NCBI GenBank assembly: GCA_964597315.1
Contig: CAZQXD010000002.1
Coordinates: forward strand, 1-64,000
Direction of reading: 5' to 3'
Length of the DNA: 64,000 nucleotides
DNA from: CAZQXD01 sp964597315
GTDB taxonomy: Bacteria > Pseudomonadota > Gammaproteobacteria > Competibacterales > Competibacteraceae
Of this stretch, positions 59,291-64,000 are shown one piece after another. The position numbers were made by a program, and so were the translations under genes. The first letter of the stretch is position 1. Each line of letters begins with the position of its first letter. The notes beneath the pieces are model-generated. The model searched no databases. It had not been told where the DNA came from and saw only the letters and a program-made list of their open reading frames with translations.

Positions 59291-60873
59291 TGGGGTTGCT
59301 CCTGGAACAGGTTCCGCAAGTCGTCGGCGAGGGACTTACGGTCCAGTTTACCGTTGGGGTTGCGGGGCAAGGTGTCGCGGGTGAGTACCTGTAAGGGCGC
59401 CATAAAGCCAGGTAGATGCCGCTTGCAGTGTTGAATCAGAGCCGCAGCCTCAAAGTCATCGGTGGCGGGTTTGACGACGGCCACCACCGCCTGTCCCAGT
59501 TCCGGGTGAGGTATGCCTAAGGCAACGGCTTCGGCCACCTGGCCGCCGGCATAGATCACCTCCTCCACCTCGGTGGGGCTGACCCGGTAGCCCGAGGTTT
59601 TGATCATGTCGTCCTTGCGGCCGATAAAGTAAATAAAGCCGTCCTCATCTACACGTACCGTATCCCCGGACCACACCGCCATCTCTGGCAGGGTCAAGGC
59701 GGGGTCGTGGCCTGGGACCGGACGGAATCGCTCGGCAGTTTTTTGAGGATCGTTCCAATAGCCAAGGGATACCAGCGAGCCTCGATGCACCAGTTCCCCA
59801 GGTTCGCCTGGAGCGCACGGGCTGCCGTCGTCACGCACCACCAGGATCTCGGCGTTAGGAATGGCCTTGCCCATGGAGTCCGGCCGACGGTCGATTTCTT
59901 CCGGGGGCAGGTAAGTGGAGCGAAAGGCTTCCGTCAATCCATACATAAGATACGGCTGGGTTTGGGGAAGGGTCCGGCGCAGGGCTTCCAAGGTGGTTTT
60001 GGGCATTGCGCCACCGGAGTTGGTGATATAGCGAAGGCTGTGGCGAGCGGCGGCGGGCCAGTCCAACCGAGCCAGTTGTACCCATAAGGGCGGCACTGCG
60101 GCCAGGCCCGTGATCGCCTCCCGCTCCACCGCCCGTATCACGTCTCGGGGCAGCAGGTAGTCCATAAGGACCGCCCGTGCGCCTACGCTGAAGGCGGTGG
60201 TGAGTTGGCTAAGGCCGTAGTCAAAACTCAAGGGCAGCACCGCCAACAGCCGATCTTCGGGGCGGTTATCCAGATATTCGGCCACGCTGTGGGCGCCACA
60301 GACCATATTGCGATGGCTCAGTACAACCCCTTTGGGCTTGCCTGTGCTGCCGGAGGTGTAGAGGATGGCGGCCATATCCTGGTCAATGGGCCGACGGGCC
60401 GGAAGGCTATCGCTGGCGTCCAGCAACTCGGCCCAATTCAGGGTTTGCCCCTGGGGGAAGAGAGCCGACCGCTCGTTTTGATCCACCAGCACCAGGCTGC
60501 GCAGATCGTGGCGCTCCCGTAACACCGGCTCCAGCAAGGCGGCCCGCTCGGTGCTGGTCACCAGTACCCGCACATTGCAGTCCTTGAGGATATGATCGAC
60601 CTGTTCAGGTTTGAGCAAGGGGTTGATGGGCACGAAAGCGCCGCCTGCCATCGTGGCCGCGAACAAGGCGCAGACCGTCTCCAGCCGCTTGGGCAGGTAG
60701 ACCGCGACCCGTTCCCCCGGGGCCAAGCCCAGGTGGGTAAGCCCTCGCGCCGCAGCGGTCAGTGTGGCGGCCAGAGCCTCGTAGCTCAGGCTGTTGTCAC
60801 GAAATACCAGGGCCGTAGCGGCGGGGTGTCGTTCCGCCTGACTGAAGATAAAGTCGTGGATCAATCCGTGCAT
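59287..60873 (-). CDS. Acyl-CoA ligase (AMP-forming), exosortase A system-associated
   Basis: An ANL-family adenylating enzyme of about 528 residues. The AMP motif LYTSGSTGKPKGVVLSH and the adenylate-forming core YLMYGLTEAFRSTYLPPEE, GYRVSPTEVEEVIYAGGQVA and LPRNPNGKLDRKSL are all visible. The family type found with exosortase A is linked to acylation of an exopolysaccharide or lipid precursor, though its substrate is not established. Start is set at 60873 (MHGLIHDFIFSQAE); a longer frame to 60927 is possible and neither has a strong ribosome-binding site. It is co-transcribed with the PLP decarboxylase. Confidence 0.85.
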   Translation of the reverse strand: MHGLIHDFIFSQAERHPAATALVFRDNSLSYEALAATLTAAARGLTHLGLAPGERVAVYLPKRLETVCALFAATMAGGAFVPINPLLKPEQVDHILKDCNVRVLVTSTERAALLEPVLRERHDLRSLVLVDQNERSALFPQGQTLNWAELLDASDSLPARRPIDQDMAAILYTSGSTGKPKGVVLSHRNMVCGAHSVAEYLDNRPEDRLLAVLPLSFDYGLSQLTTAFSVGARAVLMDYLLPRDVIRAVEREAITGLAAVPPLWVQLARLDWPAAARHSLRYITNSGGAMPKTTLEALRRTLPQTQPYLMYGLTEAFRSTYLPPEEIDRRPDSMGKAIPNAEILVVRDDGSPCAPGEPGELVHRGSLVSLGYWNDPQKTAERFRPVPGHDPALTLPEMAVWSGDTVRVDEDGFIYFIGRKDDMIKTSGYRVSPTEVEEVIYAGGQVAEAVALGIPHPELGQAVVAVVKPATDDFEAAALIQHCKRHLPGFMAPLQVLTRDTLPRNPNGKLDRKSLADDLRNLFQEQPQ

Positions 60874-60955
60874 GGTGTTTTCCGCAGTGGCGGTGGTTAG
60901 CTGTTCAGGGCCGCGCAAATCGCCCATGGGAAATGAATAGGGTGGATGGACGCGC

Positions 60956-61984
60956 TCAACCGGTCGCCTGGACAGGCCGCAGCTTTGCGGACAACCGCAA
61001 TAAATTGGCCACCGGCCAGGGGTAGTAATTAATGTGGTACAAGGTGCGGATATCGTCGGTCAACTTGGTGTGCCAGTCCATGACCTGACCATAGAATTCT
61101 ATGGTGTCGGCCAAGCCTTGATCGAAAAGCATCTCGAAATAACCGCGACGCAGCAACATGGCCGGTGATGAGGTGGTGATGGATTCATCGTAGGTGGTTT
61201 TAAGGACGATCAAGACGCCATTTTGACGGACGCATAGGTCTGTGGCGACCAGTTGGTCGTTATACCAGTATTGATAGATATAGCCGTCGCCACGGCCACA
61301 GAAGTTTTGCATCATCGCCGTATAGAAACGGCCCTGGGCGTTGCTGGCGTGAATAGCCGTTCCACCCTGGGATTTCCAGCTCTTGATTTCCAGTTCCCCG
61401 TAAGCGGCAATGGCATCCGCCACCTGGTTTGGATCGGTGATGATTTCCAGGCGTGGGTGCATCCCCTCGCGCACCAGGCGATTATTCTGGCGTTTGATGT
61501 TCTGGCGCAAATTTTTGCCCCGCCGACTCCAGTAGTCGGCGAAGGGTTCGGTGATTCGCACTCTGGCGGTGGTGATGTAGTCCAGGGTGTCCAGGCCGCT
61601 ATCGGGCGCCGGACGAGAATATATATCCGGGTCCTGCTGGGTAATCGCCAGATTGAACACCGGTCCTGGCAAGGCCTTGGACAAGGACTTGAGCAGGGTG
61701 GGGAGGGGCAAATCCGACTGATTGAGCCAGGGGCCGACAGGTAGCTGGGAGGGTTGGAAGGTTTCCCACACCCCAAAGCGGCGGGTGGTCAGCAAGGCCA
61801 GACAAACCGGCGCCTGGGCGTTTTCATATATAGCCAGGCGCTCGCTGCCGTTGCCGAATTCCCGCAGCAGAGGCGCTATGAAATCCGTATGCAACACGGC
61901 GCTGTCGGAACCGCTACGGTTGAGTTGGTTCCAGATGTCCCGGTAGTGGGACAGTTCGTTGGGTTTGAGAATAGTCCAAGTCAT
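60956..61984 (-). CDS. FemAB-related/GNAT-fold protein, PEP-CTERM locus type
   Basis: A 342-residue protein with the FemAB/BioF2-like GNAT fold. Conserved-looking segments are YWSRRGKNLRQNIKRQNNRL, AIAAYGELEIKSWKSQGGTA and YIYQYWYNDQLVATDLCVRQ, followed by DTIEFYGQVMDWHTKLTDDI. FemAB-related proteins recur in PEP-CTERM/exosortase loci and probably add an aminoacyl or acyl group. It lies 82 bases upstream of the AMP ligase on the same strand and 76 bases downstream of the DegT gene, consistent with one operon. Confidence 0.8.
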   Translation of the reverse strand: MTWTILKPNELSHYRDIWNQLNRSGSDSAVLHTDFIAPLLREFGNGSERLAIYENAQAPVCLALLTTRRFGVWETFQPSQLPVGPWLNQSDLPLPTLLKSLSKALPGPVFNLAITQQDPDIYSRPAPDSGLDTLDYITTARVRITEPFADYWSRRGKNLRQNIKRQNNRLVREGMHPRLEIITDPNQVADAIAAYGELEIKSWKSQGGTAIHASNAQGRFYTAMMQNFCGRGDGYIYQYWYNDQLVATDLCVRQNGVLIVLKTTYDESITTSSPAMLLRRGYFEMLFDQGLADTIEFYGQVMDWHTKLTDDIRTLYHINYYPWPVANLLRLSAKLRPVQATG

Positions 61985-62060
61985 ACGGCGGTTTTGGCGG
62001 TTAGGTTGGAATAAAGGTGAAAATGTGTGGCGGACGTCGGTTCCGTAAGAGCGCTGAGCT

Positions 62061-63245
62061 TCATGATGAGAGGGCCGCCCGTATCCGTTCGATCATCCAG
62101 TCCAGTTCCCAGGATTGCAATTCCTGATGGCAAGCGAACTGAAAGAGATGCTGGGAATAGCGCTTGGACACCGTGCATCGATCCGGCTCCATGCTGGGCC
62201 AGAGCTGTTCGGCGAAACGCAGCATCGGAACGCCCTGACGCATAAGAACGGGAAAGACGGTGGCGGGATCGTCCACATACATGGGAAACATATAAGGCAC
62301 CACATGCTCGGGTAGAGCCGGGTGCAGCGGTCGGCCACCGGGCAGATCCTGAAGTGCTTCCAGCAACCGAAAATAATTCCGCCGCCGCAGTTCGATGATG
62401 CGCTGGGTGGATGACAGTTTCAGCAGCCACAGGGAGGATAGGGAGATTTTCTTATTGATCCAATCGGGATCAAAGTCGAAGCCGCCTTCCGATGAGGGGG
62501 GCGATTGGATAAACCGGCTGCCGCTGTCCCGGGAGTGGGACTTGATGCTGCTCCATAGCCGGTCCTTGACATAAAGCGGCAACCGCAGCAGCAAATTGGC
62601 TGGACGTAAACGACCGTATTGCAGGGCCTTTTCCAGATTGTTCAGGGCCGCCTTGAACTGAAACGCCGCTCCGCCTCCCAGCAGCAGGGTGTCGGGTAGG
62701 GGATGCCGGGTCGAGACCAGGCAGCCGCCGTCAAAAATCGGGAAAAATTTCATGGGGCTGGCAATGGCGTAGTCCCCAAAGCCGCCCAAGGGTTTTTCGT
62801 CTTGGACGCCGAAGAAAGCGTGGGCGCAGTCCTCCAGCATCAGCAAGCGGTGACGGTCGCAGAATTCCCTGAGCTGCCGGGACTGCTGGGGAAAGCCGAA
62901 ATAATGAGGAACCATCAGTACGCGAGTCCGATCATCCAGGCGCGACTGGATGTCCTCCAAGTCCACCGAGGTATCCGAACGGATTCTGAAAAAATCGCAT
63001 TCGGCGCCGGTCCAGATAGCCGGGCTTACCATGGATGTGCAGTGGTACGCAGGCACCAGTACTCTGTCTCCAGGGCCAATGCCCATCAGCTTGAGGGCAA
63101 TGCCAATCGCCATGCGCCCGCTGGTGAGGTGGCGGCTTTCGCCTGCGTCCAGAATCGACGAGACAGAATGTTTTCTGCCGCCTCGAAATGAATCCCAGGA
63201 GAGTACCGGAGTGGTGGGGTAAAGGGGTTTGGGGTATTGATCCAT
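62061..63245 (-). CDS. DegT/DnrJ/EryC1/StrS-type aminotransferase
   Basis: A 394-residue PLP-dependent aminotransferase of the sugar-nucleotide type. The Schiff-base lysine is Lys166 in IASPMKFFPIFDGGCLVS. Other blocks are HLTSGRMAIGIALKLMGIGP, VLVPAYHCTSMVSPAI and LMLEDCAHAFFGVQDEKPLG. These enzymes form amino sugars for polysaccharides; its exact sugar is unknown. It is the first gene of the minus-strand set in this window and heads the run DegT, FemAB, AMP ligase, decarboxylase. Confidence 0.9.
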   Translation of the reverse strand: MDQYPKPLYPTTPVLSWDSFRGGRKHSVSSILDAGESRHLTSGRMAIGIALKLMGIGPGDRVLVPAYHCTSMVSPAIWTGAECDFFRIRSDTSVDLEDIQSRLDDRTRVLMVPHYFGFPQQSRQLREFCDRHRLLMLEDCAHAFFGVQDEKPLGGFGDYAIASPMKFFPIFDGGCLVSTRHPLPDTLLLGGGAAFQFKAALNNLEKALQYGRLRPANLLLRLPLYVKDRLWSSIKSHSRDSGSRFIQSPPSSEGGFDFDPDWINKKISLSSLWLLKLSSTQRIIELRRRNYFRLLEALQDLPGGRPLHPALPEHVVPYMFPMYVDDPATVFPVLMRQGVPMLRFAEQLWPSMEPDRCTVSKRYSQHLFQFACHQELQSWELDWMIERIRAALSS

Positions 63246-63735
63246 TCAATGGCTCTGAAGAGGCAGGCTCCAGCGTTAAGTCTCACAGAAAATACCGCTA
63301 CCGTCCACACCGCGCCGTTTGTCCAATGTAGCGTAACCTAAATGGGACGCCGGGATTCTATACCAGTTATTGGCCATGGAATGTCAACATCTTTGACGCG
63401 CTCGGCGCGACCGCTTATCCCTCGGGGTCTCAAAGTCTCGTATCCGGCAGGCCATACTTTCGGCCCGTTCGGCCAAAAGTTTAGTGTCCCGGGACAGCAT
63501 AGCGGTGGGTTGTGAATCAGAGGGGATTCACGCGCCGCACCCTCGCCTGAAGGGCGGGGCTGGTGGCGCATTTTGCGCAGTTGGCCGGGGCATCGGTGAG
63601 AACGGAATGCCTATGCGAGGGTTGCGGGAATCCCCAATATGCGGCAATACCACACATGCTAAGATGCTCCGGCTTGAAAACCGTTCATGTCCGCAACCCA
63701 CATCGGGCCGGTCTGGAAGCAGTGAGGTAATCTCC
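63246..63735. other. Divergent intergenic interval containing an IS605-like hairpin
   Basis: About 490 bases between DegT and glgC. Besides the hairpin at 63512-63569 I see no gene. It should hold the promoters of both divergent genes, but no hexamer pair stands out. Confidence 0.4.
63512..63569. repeat. Composite hairpin resembling an IS200/IS605 end
   Basis: GTGAATC (63512-63518) pairs with GATTCAC (63525-63531). It is followed by GCGCC ... CCCTCGCCTGAAGGGCGGGG ... GGCGC, a nested imperfect hairpin like those at the ends of TnpB elements and like the remnant at 30526-30790. No transposase sequence flanks it. Confidence 0.45.
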
Positions 63736-64000
63736 GTGACGATGCTCGACGTCAATAACAATCCCCGTTTTGTCAGCCGCCTGACCCGTCAGGCGCTGGC
63801 GTTGATTCTGGCGGGAGGGCGTGGTTCGCGTTTGCACGAACTGACCAACTGGCGGGCCAAGCCCAGTATACCCTTCGGCGGCAAGTTCCGAATTATCGAC
63901 TTCCCCCTGTCCAACTGCGTCAACTCGGGTATTCGCCGGGTTGGGGTGTTGACCCAATACAAGGCTCATTCCCTGATCCGCCATCTGGTCAATGGCTGGA
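63736..64000 (+). CDS. glgC: Glucose-1-phosphate adenylyltransferase, 5' part
   Basis: N-terminal part of ADP-glucose pyrophosphorylase, which makes ADP-glucose for glycogen synthesis in the cytosol. Visible residues include the glycine-rich nucleotide-binding loop LILAGGRGSRLHELT, then RAKPSIPFGGKFRIIDFPLS and NCVNSGIRRVGVLTQYKAHS, all highly conserved in GlgC. The start GTG at 63736 has GAGG 8 bases upstream; the ATG at 63742 is an alternative two codons later. The gene continues past the right edge of the window. Confidence 0.96.
   Translation, partial: MTMLDVNNNPRFVSRLTRQALALILAGGRGSRLHELTNWRAKPSIPFGGKFRIIDFPLSNCVNSGIRRVGVLTQYKAHSLIRHLVNGW

Noticed and set aside
1..64000. tRNA or rRNA genes
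   Set aside because: No T-loop/acceptor pattern or rRNA sequence was noticed on either strand; a tRNAscan-type search would settle it.

Overview
The window is about 64 kb of GC-rich, densely coding chromosome from a gammaproteobacterium. Supporting markers are proteobacterial-type gshA, the fmdB-aspS-nudB order, an Slp-type outer-membrane lipoprotein, a Lpp-like lipoprotein, mltF, NADP-malic enzyme maeB, an S-adenosylhomocysteine (SAH) riboswitch, and an exosortase-A-type exopolysaccharide locus. Chromatiales or Methylococcales relatives fit best, but this is inference. No rRNA, tRNA, CRISPR array or complete mobile element was recognised.

Layout. 1-2.3 kb: ahcY (3' end outside the window) behind a promoter and SAH riboswitch, then an EamA transporter. 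2.4-6.9 kb: M17 aminopeptidase, YegS-like lipid kinase and a DUF2383-like protein, then a Tat-exported sulfite-oxidase-type molybdoenzyme with its cytochrome c. 7-12.6 kb: a 54-residue unknown gene with a strong ribosome-binding site, a lipoprotein/DUF2189 pair, gshA, and a subtilase-like exported protein. 12.6-17.1 kb: maeB with a TVP38 membrane gene, divergent from cinA. 18-22 kb: an unusually long Orn/Lys/Arg decarboxylase and a C45-family enzyme. 22-28.6 kb: several DUF proteins, a glyoxalase-fold protein with a WYL regulator, and a DUF4331/lipoprotein/HupE set. 28.6-34 kb: serine hydrolase, decayed IS200/IS605-like end, pentapeptide protein, lon. 34-40.4 kb: slp, GNAT, murI, fmdB, aspS, nudB and small genes. 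40.4-44.3 kb: CPA antiporter, secretin-like, CBS and OsmC proteins.

44.3-46.9 kb is less compact and more AT-rich. It holds small unknown genes and a truncated, frameshifted spermidine-synthase-like pseudogene. Two further gene relics lie nearby (a VOC protein and an SDR dehydrogenase), so this arm of the window is undergoing decay. 46.9-52.5 kb holds a sensor kinase and a cell-envelope group: two L,D-transpeptidases flank a Lpp-like lipoprotein that ends in lysine, followed by lytic transglycosylase mltF.

53-63 kb: a large secreted subtilase with an almost perfect 418-bp internal DNA duplication, a protein with a PEP-CTERM-like tail, and a convergent operon of exosortase-A-associated polysaccharide genes (DegT aminotransferase, FemAB/GNAT protein, AMP ligase, PLP decarboxylase). 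The window ends inside glgC. The features most worth follow-up are the subtilase duplication, the subtilase with Glu in the Asp position, the Lpp/L,D-transpeptidase group, the DUF4331/HupE set, and the small genes at 7.0 and 44.8 kb.
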